NCBI GenBank assembly: GCA_016935175.1
Contig: JAFGRK010000016.1
Coordinates: 1 to 64,000 of the forward strand
Length of the DNA: 64,000 nucleotides
DNA from: Candidatus Woesearchaeota archaeon
GTDB taxonomy: Archaea; Nanobdellota; Nanobdellia; Woesearchaeales; SM23-78
Reading direction: 5' to 3'
Each line of letters starts with the position of its first letter. Position 1 is the first letter of the stretch. Below the pieces are notes generated by a model, which saw nothing but the letters and a program-made list of their open reading frames with translations, had not been told where the DNA came from and searched no databases. Both the position numbers and the translations under genes were made by a program. Below, in pieces: positions 17,988 to 27,392 of the stretch.

Positions 17988-18294
17988 GGCTGCGTTGAAA
18001 ATGTCCAGCACCAAATTAGCGAAGGCATTTTCGATTGTGTGTTCTAGCGGAGCCGGGGGATGTCCCACAACCTTTCATAACAAAGGTTGACGAAAGAATG
18101 CGACATTCGCAAGCTTCGCTTGCTCAGTCCCATAAAGGGGATTTCGGCTTTAGCCGAATATCGCCTGCCTTTTGCGAGCTTTTGGAGTGAGCGAAGCGAA
18201 CGAGCGAAAAGCTCCGGGGGAGCGGAGCCTTTTGGCATGCTTTTGTGCCTGAGCTCGGTGCTGGCTGAGCGAAGCGAAGAATTTCAACGCAGTC
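17988..18294. mobile_element. MITE-like foldback element, 307 bp
   Basis: Terminal inverted repeats of 13 bp, GGCTGCGTTGAAA at 17988-18000 and TTTCAACGCAGTC at 18282-18294, match at 12 positions. The element is flanked by an exact 9-bp direct repeat, TTAATATAG, at 17979-17987 and 18295-18303, as expected of target-site duplication. The interior holds several small stem-loops: 18068-18089 (CAACCTTT arms), 18143-18158 (TTCGGCT arms) and 18176-18214 (GAGCTTTT arms). No credible protein is encoded, so movement would depend on a transposase elsewhere. It separates the divergent promoters of a GT4 gene and a C-methyltransferase gene. Confidence 0.75.
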
Positions 18295-18303
18295 TTAATA
18301 TAG
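18295..18303. repeat. Right 9-bp target-site duplication of MITE-like element
   Basis: TTAATATAG, identical to 17979-17987. It lies directly before the AT-rich TATA region of the C-methyltransferase gene. Confidence 0.7.
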
Positions 18304-18340
18304 CAAATATTTAAAAAAAGAGGCATTCTACATTTTCTTC

Positions 18341-19570
18341 ATGAAAGAGCTTTTCACGCTAGGAAACCTGTATGTCTCTGACTTCCTGAAAGAAGGCGAG
18401 CAGCCAAGAGGAGGAAGGTCTGAGCTCAAGCTGGTGCTGGACGAGGACCTGGGAGCTGTCAGGCTTGAGAAGCCAGCACCTCCGCAGGACATGTATGGCA
18501 AGTACTGGTACAGGTCAGGCACCAATGCTACCATGACCAATGAGCTGAAATCCATTGCTGAGAACATCATTGGATTGATGAAGCTTAATAAGGGAGACTT
18601 GTGGCTGGACATAGCCTGCAATGACGGCACCATGTTCAGGTTCATCCCTAAAGACATTGTGAAGATTGGCATTGACCCTGCTGATGACAGCTTTGTGGCT
18701 GAGTCCAGCAAGCTCGGAGATGAGATTATCCAGGATTATTTCTCAAAAAAGACTTATCAAAAGGCAAAAAAGACCAAGAACGGCACGCTAAAGGCAAAGG
18801 TTGTGACCTGCATTGCCATGTTTTATGACCTTGACAAGCCAGACCCTTTTGTCAGGGATGTCTATGACATAATGGATGACAATGGGTTATGGGTGATGCA
18901 GCTAAGCTATACCTCTCTTATGATCAAGCAGCTTGCTTTTGACAACATCTGCCACGAGCACATATACTATTATTCATTGTTCAACCTTAAGAAGCTGCTG
19001 GAGCGCAATGGATTTAAGATAATGGACTGCCAGCTCAATGATGTTAATGGCGGAAGCTTCAGGGTTTATATAATGAAGGATGTGGCTGACAAGCGCAAAT
19101 TCTCAACAGCCCCTCACAGGGATGTATGCGAGATGAGGGTAGAGTCAATCCTGAAATACGAGGAAACGCTTAAGCTGGATAAGCCCGGGATTTGGCTTGA
19201 TTTCTTCAAGAGGATTGAGGCATTAAAGAAGCAGACAGTTGATTTCATAAAAAATGAGAAATCCAAAGGCAAAAGTATCTGGGGCTATGGCGCATCAACC
19301 AAGGGCAACACCTTGCTGCAGTATTTTGGCCTGGATAGCAAGCTCATAACAGGCATAGCTGAGAGGAGCCCTTACAAGTTTGGGCTAAGGACTGTAGGGA
19401 CGAATATACCTATCTATTCCGAAGATGAGATGAGAAAGGCAAAACCGGATTATCTCCTGGTGCTTCCCTGGCATTTCATCAACGAGTTCATGAGCAGGGA
19501 GAAGGCTTTTCTTGAGGCAGGAGGCAAGTTCATTGTTCCATGCCCTAAGTTTGAGATTATAGGCAAGTGA
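18341..19570 (+). CDS. C-methyltransferase (NovU/TylCIII-like) with degenerate zinc domain
   Basis: A 409-residue SAM-dependent sugar C-methyltransferase. The order matches the family: a short N-terminal domain, a class I methyltransferase core (DIACNDGTMF near residue 90), the catalytic-region stretch FDNICHEHIYYYS, and the C-terminal domain beginning GYGASTKGNTLLQ. Family members add a methyl group to C3 or C5 of a keto-sugar nucleotide. The N-terminal zinc-binding domain normally has two CxxC pairs. Here the gene begins after the first pair, and the second reads DEDL at residues 34-37, so all four ligands are absent. The ATG is leaderless relative to a TATA region at 18306-18316. Confidence 0.85.
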   Translation: MKELFTLGNLYVSDFLKEGEQPRGGRSELKLVLDEDLGAVRLEKPAPPQDMYGKYWYRSGTNATMTNELKSIAENIIGLMKLNKGDLWLDIACNDGTMFRFIPKDIVKIGIDPADDSFVAESSKLGDEIIQDYFSKKTYQKAKKTKNGTLKAKVVTCIAMFYDLDKPDPFVRDVYDIMDDNGLWVMQLSYTSLMIKQLAFDNICHEHIYYYSLFNLKKLLERNGFKIMDCQLNDVNGGSFRVYIMKDVADKRKFSTAPHRDVCEMRVESILKYEETLKLDKPGIWLDFFKRIEALKKQTVDFIKNEKSKGKSIWGYGASTKGNTLLQYFGLDSKLITGIAERSPYKFGLRTVGTNIPIYSEDEMRKAKPDYLLVLPWHFINEFMSREKAFLEAGGKFIVPCPKFEIIGK

Positions 19571-19595
19571 AAAATTAGGAAAGTAAAAACACGCA

Positions 19596-20678
19596 TTATT
19601 TTTTCTTTTTGTTGGCTTTTTTAGCTGACAAGATTTTCTCAGGGTCTGCGCCTAGTGCCTTTAAGTCATGCTCGAGCATATCCTTGGCAAGGTCATGAAG
19701 CATTATCTTAGGCTTCCATCCCAGGACCTTCTTTGCCTTGCTGTAATCCCCTAGCAGGCAGTCCACTTCTGCAGGCCTGAAATAATACGGGTCAACCTTG
19801 ACAACAGTCTCACCCGTATCAGTTCTTATGTATTCCTCCTCTGTTCCTTTCTTGCCATTGCTCTTGACAGGTATGCCTGCTATCTTGAAGGTTTCCTCTA
19901 AGAATTTCCTGACAGTATGAGTTTCGCCAGTGGATATGACAAAGTCATCTGGCTGGCTGTGCTGCATCATCATCCACATAGCCTCGACATAGTCCTTGGC
20001 ATGCCCCCAGTCCCTTTTGGAGTCAAGGTTCCCAAGGCTGAAGCACTTAGCAAGCCCAAGCTTTATCTTGGCAACATTAAGAGTGATTTTCCTGGTCACA
20101 AAGTTCTCCCCTCTCCTTGGTGACTCGTGGTTAAAGAGTATGCCATTGCAGGCAAAGAGCCCGTAGCTCTCCCTGTAGTTCTTGGTAATCCAATAGCTAT
20201 AAACCTTGGCGCAGCCATAAGGGCTCCTGGGATAAAAAGGAGTGCTCTCCTTTTGAGGTATCTCCTGTGCCTTGCCAAACATCTCTGAAGTGGATGCCTG
20301 GTAGAACTTGATGCTCTTGCCTGACTCTTCATTTACCTTATGGATGATTTCAAGAATCCTGGCCACTCCTACAGCATTGATGTCTGCAGTGTAGACGGGA
20401 ATATTGAAGCTTATATGGGCGTGGCTCTGGGATGCAAGGTTATATATCTCATCTGGAAGGAACTCCCTTATGATGTTGCTGAGCGAGTTGGCATCAGCCA
20501 TGTCACCATACACTAGCCTGAAATCAGGGTTGCCCTGCAAGTGGTCTATCCTTTCCCTCATCATGCTAGAGTTCCTTCTAACCAATCCATAGACTTGGTA
20601 GCCTTTTTCAAGCAATAATTCTGTAAGGTAAGAGCCGTCCTGGCCTGTCACTCCTGTAATCAAAGCTTTCTTTTTCAT
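19596..20678 (-). CDS. gmd: GDP-mannose 4,6-dehydratase
   Basis: A 360-residue extended SDR that converts GDP-D-mannose to GDP-4-keto-6-deoxymannose. The NADP motif [11 protein letters not shown] is near residue 8, followed by the family hallmarks [33 protein letters not shown] and [19 protein letters not shown] 20678 has the ribosome binding site GAGGTG, whereas a GTG three codons upstream overlaps it. The matching reductase is not adjacent; the RmlD-like protein at 43778 is a candidate. The keto-sugar could also feed the C-methyltransferase on the opposite strand, with which this gene converges. Confidence 0.95.
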   Translation of the reverse strand: MKKKALITGVTGQDGSYLTELLLEKGYQVYGLVRRNSSMMRERIDHLQGNPDFRLVYGDMADANSLSNIIREFLPDEIYNLASQSHAHISFNIPVYTADINAVGVARILEIIHKVNEESGKSIKFYQASTSEMFGKAQEIPQKESTPFYPRSPYGCAKVYSYWITKNYRESYGLFACNGILFNHESPRRGENFVTRKITLNVAKIKLGLAKCFSLGNLDSKRDWGHAKDYVEAMWMMMQHSQPDDFVISTGETHTVRKFLEETFKIAGIPVKSNGKKGTEEEYIRTDTGETVVKVDPYYFRPAEVDCLLGDYSKAKKVLGWKPKIMLHDLAKDMLEHDLKALGADPEKILSAKKANKKKK

Positions 20679-20737
20679 AAAAAACACCTCATAAACTGGT
20701 TTTATTCTCTTTTAAAGACATATTTTATATTTATTTT

Positions 20738-21610
20738 TCATCTTTTTGCTATCATCACTATGTTCATCCCTTCTTTGTCATTTGCCTTCCTGTAGCTAGG
20801 GATTCTTCTTATAGACCTCCATGTTGCCTTGGCAGGGTTATAAGTGAGCGGGGAATAAACCCCCAAATCAACAATGCGCAAGCCTGCCTTGGTGAAAATA
20901 TTTCTTAAGCTTTCCGAAGTATAATGGAAAGTATGAGTCTCATTTTCCATTGTCGAGCTCTTTTTCATACTAGGATTGGCACAGTTAGGCACCTCTATAA
21001 AGATTATGCCGCCTTTAGCCAAGTTATTTTTTACCGTGTTAAGGAATCTCAATGGGTAGACTAGGTGCTCAAATACATGGGACAGGTAAATCACATCAAA
21101 CTTTCCTTTGATAGGGTCGGTCTCAATATCTCCTGCTTTGCAAGCCTTCTTTCCCAGGCGCTTGTTAATCTTTTGGCAGTTCTTCTTGTCAGGCTCAATC
21201 GCTGAAACATCATAGAAATTGCTGAAATACCTCAGGCTGTGGCCTTCTCCAGGTCCTATCTCAAGAAATCTAGTGGCTGAGCCCTTGTCCTGAGCCCTAA
21301 TCCACTCTTTTAGCATTTCATGATGGCTTATTGCGATGAGCGGGTGCACTCCCATAAACCTTAATGCTTTAACTCCGTGCCTGAAAACGCTTTGCCTAAG
21401 CCCAGTGCCTGTGATGTTCTTCCTGGCCTTTCTTGAATGCCAATACTCGCCTGAGTAATATTGCTTATAGGCTTTCTTTATCTTGGCATCATCTTCTCCT
21501 GTGTAGCCTAGCTCGCACTTCTTGCAGTAAAGCACAGGCCAGCCAAACTTATTATTATATGCTATCTTGGCAGAATACTTGCTCTGGCCGCATAATAGGC
21601 ATTTCTTCAT
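20738..21610 (-). CDS. SAM-dependent methyltransferase with N-terminal zinc ribbon
   Basis: A 290-residue protein. Residues 4-33 carry two Cys pairs (CLLC and CKKC) typical of a zinc ribbon. The core motif FLEIGPGEGHS and VIYLSHVFEHLVYPLRFL define a class I methyltransferase, and IFIEVPNC follows. This layout is common among glycan-locus methyltransferases acting on sugars. A TATA box (AAAAATATAAACCC, minus strand, about 21635-21648) precedes it. A second, shorter relative lacking the ribbon is at 48267-49010. Substrate unknown. Confidence 0.8.
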   Translation of the reverse strand: MKKCLLCGQSKYSAKIAYNNKFGWPVLYCKKCELGYTGEDDAKIKKAYKQYYSGEYWHSRKARKNITGTGLRQSVFRHGVKALRFMGVHPLIAISHHEMLKEWIRAQDKGSATRFLEIGPGEGHSLRYFSNFYDVSAIEPDKKNCQKINKRLGKKACKAGDIETDPIKGKFDVIYLSHVFEHLVYPLRFLNTVKNNLAKGGIIFIEVPNCANPSMKKSSTMENETHTFHYTSESLRNIFTKAGLRIVDLGVYSPLTYNPAKATWRSIRRIPSYRKANDKEGMNIVMIAKR

Positions 21611-21728
21611 AATACCGGATGACTTGCGCTGGGTTTATATTTTTTATGAAAACCCAAACCCAATGCTGAAGTTTAGTCAAAATTAACCTTTTTTGCCAGT
21701 TGAAATTAGCTATTGCTAAACTAGAAAA

Positions 21729-21738
21729 CTATATAAAC
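21729..21738 (+). promoter_or_regulatory. TATA box of aglB
   Basis: CTATATAAAC predicts transcription from about 21760. This rules out the in-frame ATG at 21700 and supports the TTG start at 21802. Confidence 0.6.
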
Positions 21739-21801
21739 CCGCCCTTTTACCTCTTTTCAGTTCGTAATCAGGATTTTAGTATTTTTGTGGGGTGGTATTG
21801 T

Positions 21802-24800
21802 TTGGCAAGGCATTCTGAGCATCACGGGCATCATGGGCGGCATCAAGATAGTTATGCTCGTGATGAAAACGCTGAGAGCAAGGACGAAGTGAGCATTGAC
21901 TTCTCTAAGGTAAAAAGGTGGTTTTCTGCAGAAAACATAAAGAGGAACGCTACTCTGCTGACCATCCTCCTAGTTTTAGTGCCTGTTATTTTAACTGTCT
22001 ATATAAGGCTCCAGCCGCAATACCTGCCCCAGACAGATGTATGGGCTGAGAATTCTGTGAATAACTACTTTAGGAACCAGATAGACAATGCAGTCAATTC
22101 CCAGTACCCTAACCTGCCGGCGCAGAACAAGGAATCGCTTGTTAACCAACAGTTCGAAGAGTTCAGGAAGAATAACAAGGACATGCTTGCGCAGCAGGTA
22201 GAAGCCACTAGCAGCTATTTTAAGTCAGGATTCCAGTACCAAGAGAGCAATCATACCTATACTTTCCTTGGTGATCTGGACTCTTATTATTTCTTGAGAT
22301 ATACAAGAAACCTGATTGAGAAAGGCTCTTTTTGTGATGAAATAAGGGATGGGCAATGCTACGATAACCACATGTATGCTCCTATAGGAGCTCCTATAGA
22401 CACTACCATGCACTCTTATGGAATATATTACCTCTATAAGTTCCTTAACATACTAGACCCAAAGGTCAACCCCATGCAGGCAGCTTTCTACTTGCCAACA
22501 GTCCTTGCAGTGATTGCAGCCATAGCTGCCTTTTTTGTCGGCAAGAAGATGATGAACATCACAGCAGGTTTCTTTGCTTCCATGTTCCTTGCCTTGAGCC
22601 CTATGTTCCTTTCAAGGACTCTTGGCTCTGATACAGATATATGGAACGTGATGTTCGTTATGATAGTGCTCTGGATATTCCTTGAGGCATTTGAAGCCAA
22701 GTCCTTGAGGAGCAAGATAATCCTTTCAGCCCTGGTCGGAGCAGTTTTCGCAGTTTTCAACTTTGCCTGGGGAGGATGGTGGTACATCTTTGACTTCATG
22801 CTAGCCACTTTGCTGATTTACATCTTCTTCATGATAGTCAGAAATTCCCTATCGAGCAAATCAGGGGCTAGGGATTCAAAGAATATATTCACCAGGGACG
22901 TCGCGTTCACAGCTATAATCCTGGCTGTTTTGATTATCAGCACTTTTATATTTGTTTCAGTTAGCTCCTCGACCACGTCTTTCACCAATGCCTTCACAGA
23001 GCCATTCTTCAGGCTTTCAACAGCCAAGGAGGCTGCTAAGGAAAACTACTGGCCTAATATCCTTACAACAGTTGCAGAGATGAATGAGGCAAGCGTAGAG
23101 ACAGTCGTGGTCCAGACTGCTTTTGGGATAAAGCTGTTCTTTGCTCTGTCATTGCTAGGAATAGTATTCCTGATGGTAAGGAAAAAGCCAACAGGGAAGG
23201 AATACCTTTTCATAGCAGGCTCAGCCATAGTATTCCTGTTCTTGGTGTCAAGCTCAGCCTTTAGGCTTCATCCTTACACTTACTTATTATTGCTCATAGC
23301 GCCAATAGCTGCTATCATTGTACTCTTGCTTTTTGATAAGACCCATGGAGAAAAGCTTGCAGTGGACATCAAGCCAGCAATTCTCCTTACAATATGGTTT
23401 GTGGGTATGATGCTTGCAGGCACCAAGGGAGTAAGGTTTATCCTAATGGTAATACCTGCCTTTTCAATAGCCATAGGAGTGGCAATAGGCTACCTGCACC
23501 AGTACATCGCAGGCATGCTCAAGTCAGAGTTCAAGATATCAGAGAAGATAACCAAGCCCGCAATATTCATCCTGCTATGCTTCCTGCTGGTCACGCCTAT
23601 AAGGGCAGGCATATCCACTGGAGAATCATTCACCCCCTCAATGACCCTGGGATGGTGGGACACCCTTCTTAAGATAAAGGCAGAGTCACAGCCAGATGCC
23701 ATCATCAACTCCTGGTGGGACTTTGGCCACTGGTTCAAGTATGTTGCTGACAGGAGAGTCACTGTGGATGGCTCAGGCCAACATTACCAGCTAGCCCATT
23801 GGATGGGAACTGTGCTGGTGAGTGATGATGAGAATAAGGCAGTCAATACCTTGCGCATGCTTGACTGCGGAAGCTTTGAGTCTTATGAGATGATTTTTGC
23901 AGAGAAAAAGGATGTGCTAGAATCTGTCAAGCTAATCAAGACCATAATCATGCAGGATGAGCCAGAAGCCATGAAGACGCTTGAAGATGCAGGCCTGAGT
24001 AAGGAATCAATTGATGAGATAATCAGCCGTGTATTTTGCAGCCCTCCTGAAAACTACTTGATAACCTCTGGCGATATGGTGGGCAAGGCAGGGGTTTGGG
24101 CACACTTCGGCTTATGGGACTTTGAAAGGGCTTACATGATAAGGGAAGTGAAGCCTAAGGATCCTGATGAGGGCATAGCCATACTTAAGGAAAAATTCAA
24201 TTACGACGATAACGAGGCAACGACTCTTTACTATGAGCTGCAGGCGCTCCAATCAGACAGGGAGATGAATGACTGGATATCACCATGGCCAAACTACCTG
24301 GGAGGGCAGTGGACCCCTTGCAAGGTATTGAATGATGAGCTCAACACCACTAGCGGTGAAGATGTTGAAGACGGAGATAATGCCACTGAGATAGTTGCAA
24401 GTGATGAAAACAGCGATGAAAAAAGCAAAGGATTAATGGCTTGCAGCATCGGAAGCGAAATCAGTAGGGACAACCAGGCAAGGACTGTGATAGAGGCAGC
24501 GATTCTTGACCTTAATAACTACAAGAACGCCAGCCTGATAATAGGCTCATATGACCTAGCATCTAACTATAGGCTGGGCTCAGGCAGGATAATACCGGCT
24601 GCCTTTGTGATTTTCAATGATGATGGCATTGAAAGGGTTGAGCTGGAAAACTCATCTTTCCCATATGATGTGCTTATTGACATGGTGGAGAACAGGAGCA
24701 TGATTGCAGATTCTAGGCTTTCACTGTCATTGTTCACTAAGCTATTCTACCTTGACGGCAGGTACACCACGCACTTTGAGAAGTTCTCAGAAACTACAGA

Positions 24801-25002
24801 CATGACAGGCACAAGGATAAGCGTTTGGAAGGTCAAGTGGCCTGGCCATGAGGCAGAAAAAGTTCCGGCTGCCACGACACCCGCTACAACAGCAACTTCA
24901 GATTCAGCAACAGGTCAATCTGTGCTGCCAGAAGATGTGATTCTAGAGGAAGAGCCTGCTGGTGAAGAAATCGTACTATCCCCGGAAGCCATCTTGGGTT
25001 AA
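21802..25002 (+). CDS. aglB: Oligosaccharyltransferase AglB/STT3
   Basis: A 1066-residue enzyme that transfers the lipid-linked oligosaccharide to asparagine in secreted proteins. A His-rich cytoplasmic tail (HSEHHGHHGRH) precedes about 13 membrane helices. Catalytic-site acidic motifs are seen as GDLDSYYF and GSDTDIWN. An external-loop TVAEMNE resembles the SVSE/TIxE motif, and the acceptor-site signature reads WWDFG at residues 638-642 in place of WWDYG. The soluble C-terminal domain ends in a Thr/Ser/Ala- then Glu-rich tail. TTG 21802 is chosen because GGGTGG lies 6 nt upstream and the TATA box at 21729 excludes the longer start. Confidence 0.93.
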   Translation: MARHSEHHGHHGRHQDSYARDENAESKDEVSIDFSKVKRWFSAENIKRNATLLTILLVLVPVILTVYIRLQPQYLPQTDVWAENSVNNYFRNQIDNAVNSQYPNLPAQNKESLVNQQFEEFRKNNKDMLAQQVEATSSYFKSGFQYQESNHTYTFLGDLDSYYFLRYTRNLIEKGSFCDEIRDGQCYDNHMYAPIGAPIDTTMHSYGIYYLYKFLNILDPKVNPMQAAFYLPTVLAVIAAIAAFFVGKKMMNITAGFFASMFLALSPMFLSRTLGSDTDIWNVMFVMIVLWIFLEAFEAKSLRSKIILSALVGAVFAVFNFAWGGWWYIFDFMLATLLIYIFFMIVRNSLSSKSGARDSKNIFTRDVAFTAIILAVLIISTFIFVSVSSSTTSFTNAFTEPFFRLSTAKEAAKENYWPNILTTVAEMNEASVETVVVQTAFGIKLFFALSLLGIVFLMVRKKPTGKEYLFIAGSAIVFLFLVSSSAFRLHPYTYLLLLIAPIAAIIVLLLFDKTHGEKLAVDIKPAILLTIWFVGMMLAGTKGVRFILMVIPAFSIAIGVAIGYLHQYIAGMLKSEFKISEKITKPAIFILLCFLLVTPIRAGISTGESFTPSMTLGWWDTLLKIKAESQPDAIINSWWDFGHWFKYVADRRVTVDGSGQHYQLAHWMGTVLVSDDENKAVNTLRMLDCGSFESYEMIFAEKKDVLESVKLIKTIIMQDEPEAMKTLEDAGLSKESIDEIISRVFCSPPENYLITSGDMVGKAGVWAHFGLWDFERAYMIREVKPKDPDEGIAILKEKFNYDDNEATTLYYELQALQSDREMNDWISPWPNYLGGQWTPCKVLNDELNTTSGEDVEDGDNATEIVASDENSDEKSKGLMACSIGSEISRDNQARTVIEAAILDLNNYKNASLIIGSYDLASNYRLGSGRIIPAAFVIFNDDGIERVELENSSFPYDVLIDMVENRSMIADSRLSLSLFTKLFYLDGRYTTHFEKFSETTDMTGTRISVWKVKWPGHEAEKVPAATTPATTATSDSATGQSVLPEDVILEEEPAGEEIVLSPEAILG

Positions 25003-25072
25003 TGGCATAAGAGCCTATCTCGGGATAAGAATTATTTTGATTTTCTTTACTTTTAACTTTTATTTTCTTTAT

Positions 25073-25134
25073 CAAAAATCAAAGAATACCTCTTCATTTA
25101 TGTTGAGATCTTAAATTTGCTTCTTTGATTTTTG
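25073..25134. repeat. 14-bp perfect inverted repeat
   Basis: CAAAAATCAAAGAA at 25073-25086 is perfectly complementary to 25121-25134, with a 34-nt spacer. It lies between the convergent aglB and epimerase genes, next to the hairpin at 25141. Confidence 0.6.
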
Positions 25135-25140
25135 GAAATA

Positions 25141-25160
25141 CTTCGGCCTTCAGGCCGAAG
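25141..25160. terminator. Hairpin between convergent genes, possible bidirectional terminator
   Basis: CTTCGGCCT and AGGCCGAAG form a 9-bp stem with a 2-nt loop. T-rich tracts follow on both strands. Placed a few bases after the end of the minus-strand epimerase gene and about 140 bp after aglB. Hairpin terminators are not the rule in archaea, so function is inferred. Confidence 0.45.
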
Positions 25161-25164
25161 ATAT

Positions 25165-26226
25165 TTATTTGGCAAGAATATTCTTCATCCTCTTGATGTT
25201 ATAATAGACGTCCTTGGTGTCAGTGCCAGGAAGCTTGCCGCTAGCAAAAGCTTTCTTTAGCTCAATAACTGACTCTTTTATTGTGTGCTCTGGCACAAAT
25301 CCAAGCTCTTTTTTTATCTTGTCAGAATTAACATGATATGAGCGTGGGTCATTGGTTGGCTGGACTTCCACAGGCACATTGCCTACGACTTCTTTCACTA
25401 AGTTTGCTATCTCTGAAACCTTGAGGTTGCCATAGCCAGCGTTATAGATTTTGCCATTGACCTTGTCAATAGGCACTCGCAATAGGAGCTCGTAGAGCCT
25501 TATCATGTCCTTGATATGTATCAAGGGGCGCAGCTGCTCTCCTCCCATTACAATGATTTTTCTCTTGTTGATGGCTGAATTGGTGAGGATATTGACGACA
25601 ACGTCAAGCCTGGCCCTTGGCGAGTAGCCGCACACAGTAGAAGGCCTAATAATCACTCCCTTGAAATCATTTTCTTCCTGTCCTAGTCGGTAAAGCAGGT
25701 AATGCTCAACCTCTATTTTGAGCTTGGAGTATTGGGTTATTGGCTCTGGCTCCAAGTCTTCTGTCACATTAGGCTCGCTTCTAACCCCATACACGCTGCT
25801 TGATGAGGCATAGATGAATCTCTTGATACCAGCTGCTTTTGACATGTCTATCAAGTTGAGTGAGCCGTCATAATTGACAGAATGAGTGAATTTAGGGTCA
25901 AGGTCTGCACTAGGGTCATTGGAGACGCAAGCCAGGTGTATGACGCTGTCCACCCCTTTAAGAGCCTTGATAACATCCTCCTTGTTCCTTAAGTCTCCTT
26001 TGATTAGTTTAAGATTAGAATTCTTCTCAGCCTTCTGGGCATTGATTGCATTTACAAACTCTTCTGTTGATTCCCAGAACCAGAATGTGTCAAGCACATT
26101 GACTTTGTAGCCTTTCTTAAGCAGGAGAGGCACAAGCTCAGAGCCAACATAGCCTGCTCCGCCTGTGACTAGCACCCTCTTAGGTTTTCCCTTGCTTTTT
26201 TCTTCTGGTTTAGCCTTGTTTTTCAT
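25165..26226 (-). CDS. NAD-dependent sugar epimerase/dehydratase
   Basis: A 353-residue extended SDR. A Lys-rich leader of about 17 residues precedes the NAD motif VLVTGGAGYVGSEL. The catalytic serine and tyrosine occur in YASSSSVYG and TQYSKLKIE (YxxxK). IRPSTVCGYSPRAR and LIHIKDMIRL follow, resembling UDP-glucuronate or dTDP-sugar epimerases. It is the last gene of the minus-strand cluster that begins at 32840. Specific substrate unknown. Confidence 0.83.
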   Translation of the reverse strand: MKNKAKPEEKSKGKPKRVLVTGGAGYVGSELVPLLLKKGYKVNVLDTFWFWESTEEFVNAINAQKAEKNSNLKLIKGDLRNKEDVIKALKGVDSVIHLACVSNDPSADLDPKFTHSVNYDGSLNLIDMSKAAGIKRFIYASSSSVYGVRSEPNVTEDLEPEPITQYSKLKIEVEHYLLYRLGQEENDFKGVIIRPSTVCGYSPRARLDVVVNILTNSAINKRKIIVMGGEQLRPLIHIKDMIRLYELLLRVPIDKVNGKIYNAGYGNLKVSEIANLVKEVVGNVPVEVQPTNDPRSYHVNSDKIKKELGFVPEHTIKESVIELKKAFASGKLPGTDTKDVYYNIKRMKNILAK

Positions 26227-26318
26227 CAACCTTAGATATCTGACAGGGTATATAAATTTTTTCCAAATGCCAAATGGCTGATGAAAAACAGAATGAACAA
26301 TGCAGCATGCCGAGCGCT

Positions 26319-27392
26319 TTAGTCAGAGTAATCTAGGTATTGCTGCCAGTTAAATTCGTTCTGCATCGGGACATACTGTTTTATCCTATTGATAGCTTCT
26401 CCGGGATTTGGGTCATCAAGGCTGTGGATTTGCATTTCTGCGCCTATCTGTATTCTCCTGTGGTCGTGGATATTCTTTCTTGGGCTTATGTGTATTCTAT
26501 CCTTGTAAATCAACAGTGTGAACACCTGGTTGTCCTTTTCCAGGTTATTTATCACATTGCACGCCATCCCTGAAAATCCGCTTGCATCCTGTGTTATCAC
26601 TAGTCCATCAAAAGGAGTGTTCTTAGGGATATATACTCCCTTGGTGAGGGTCCAAGAATTAGCTTGGTCCAATACATGAGGTGCTAAATCATAGCTATAA
26701 AGGTCTATTATGTGTAGGTGCCAGTGGTCATGTGCAGGGACGCTCATGCCATCAAGCACATGATTCCTTGCAGCTATGAAATGATTTTCTTGGCAGAACT
26801 TGACAATGGCTTCAAGCTCTTGTGGAGTGATAAGTGCTCCCCTGGTCTTGCCTTCTTCAGGAATGTAAAGCTTGTTGCCTTCTTGAGGCACTACCCGCTT
26901 GCTATTATCATCGTGGTCAACAGGTACCCATAAGCAATGGCCAGGGTCTCTTGGATATCTGCCAGGCGTTATAAAGTATTTTCCCAATTCAAATACTACA
27001 TTGTCAATTGAAGGATTGTCTTTTGCATCAATTCCTTGGGCGATGTTTTCGCACATAAAGCATTTGCCCTGTACTTCATCGTTCAGCACGAGCTTTGCAT
27101 CATATTCTTCAATATTTTTTGCAGGGAAAAACGGCGGCTGCTTTGCCATGAGTGCTCTTCTCATGTTCCATCCGCTGCCAGGTATTAATCTCACAAAACC
27201 CCAATCTTTGCCACTAAAATTAACTTTGAATTCATTATCATATCCAGTCCCTTCCAATATGCTGACAGGAGTGCTGTAAGTCTCCAGGGCTTTCCCCCAT
27301 CTCAACAAGAAATCTCCCCATTTGTCAATGTCAAGGTGGCGGCTTGCCTCTTGCAAGAACTTATCTTTTTCCTCTTGTGTTGCTAGGCTCAT
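26319..27392 (-). CDS. HIT-superfamily nucleotidyl hydrolase/transferase
   Basis: A 357-residue protein with features of the HIT/GalT superfamily. A CFMC zinc knuckle lies near residue 115. A strand ITPGRYPRDPGHCLWVP resembles the NPYPxxPGH segment of GalT-like enzymes. The active-site triad appears as HDHWHLHII, fitting HxHxHxx with an additional His before it. Such enzymes cleave or transfer nucleoside monophosphates through a nucleotidyl-histidine intermediate. The ATG overlaps the stop of the HD-domain gene by 4 bp, so the two are translationally coupled. The exact substrate is unknown. Confidence 0.7.
   Translation of the reverse strand: MSLATQEEKDKFLQEASRHLDIDKWGDFLLRWGKALETYSTPVSILEGTGYDNEFKVNFSGKDWGFVRLIPGSGWNMRRALMAKQPPFFPAKNIEEYDAKLVLNDEVQGKCFMCENIAQGIDAKDNPSIDNVVFELGKYFITPGRYPRDPGHCLWVPVDHDDNSKRVVPQEGNKLYIPEEGKTRGALITPQELEAIVKFCQENHFIAARNHVLDGMSVPAHDHWHLHIIDLYSYDLAPHVLDQANSWTLTKGVYIPKNTPFDGLVITQDASGFSGMACNVINNLEKDNQVFTLLIYKDRIHISPRKNIHDHRRIQIGAEMQIHSLDDPNPGEAINRIKQYVPMQNEFNWQQYLDYSD

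Noticed and set aside
18044-18314. Short open frames on both strands inside the 17988-18294 element
   Set aside because: They are made from stem-loop repeats and end within the inverted structures. There is no ribosome binding site and no domain, so they are chance frames in a MITE.
21700-21801. ATG 21700 as aglB start
   Set aside because: The TATA box at 21729 lies after it. TTG 21802 has a ribosome binding site and gives the expected short cytosolic tail.
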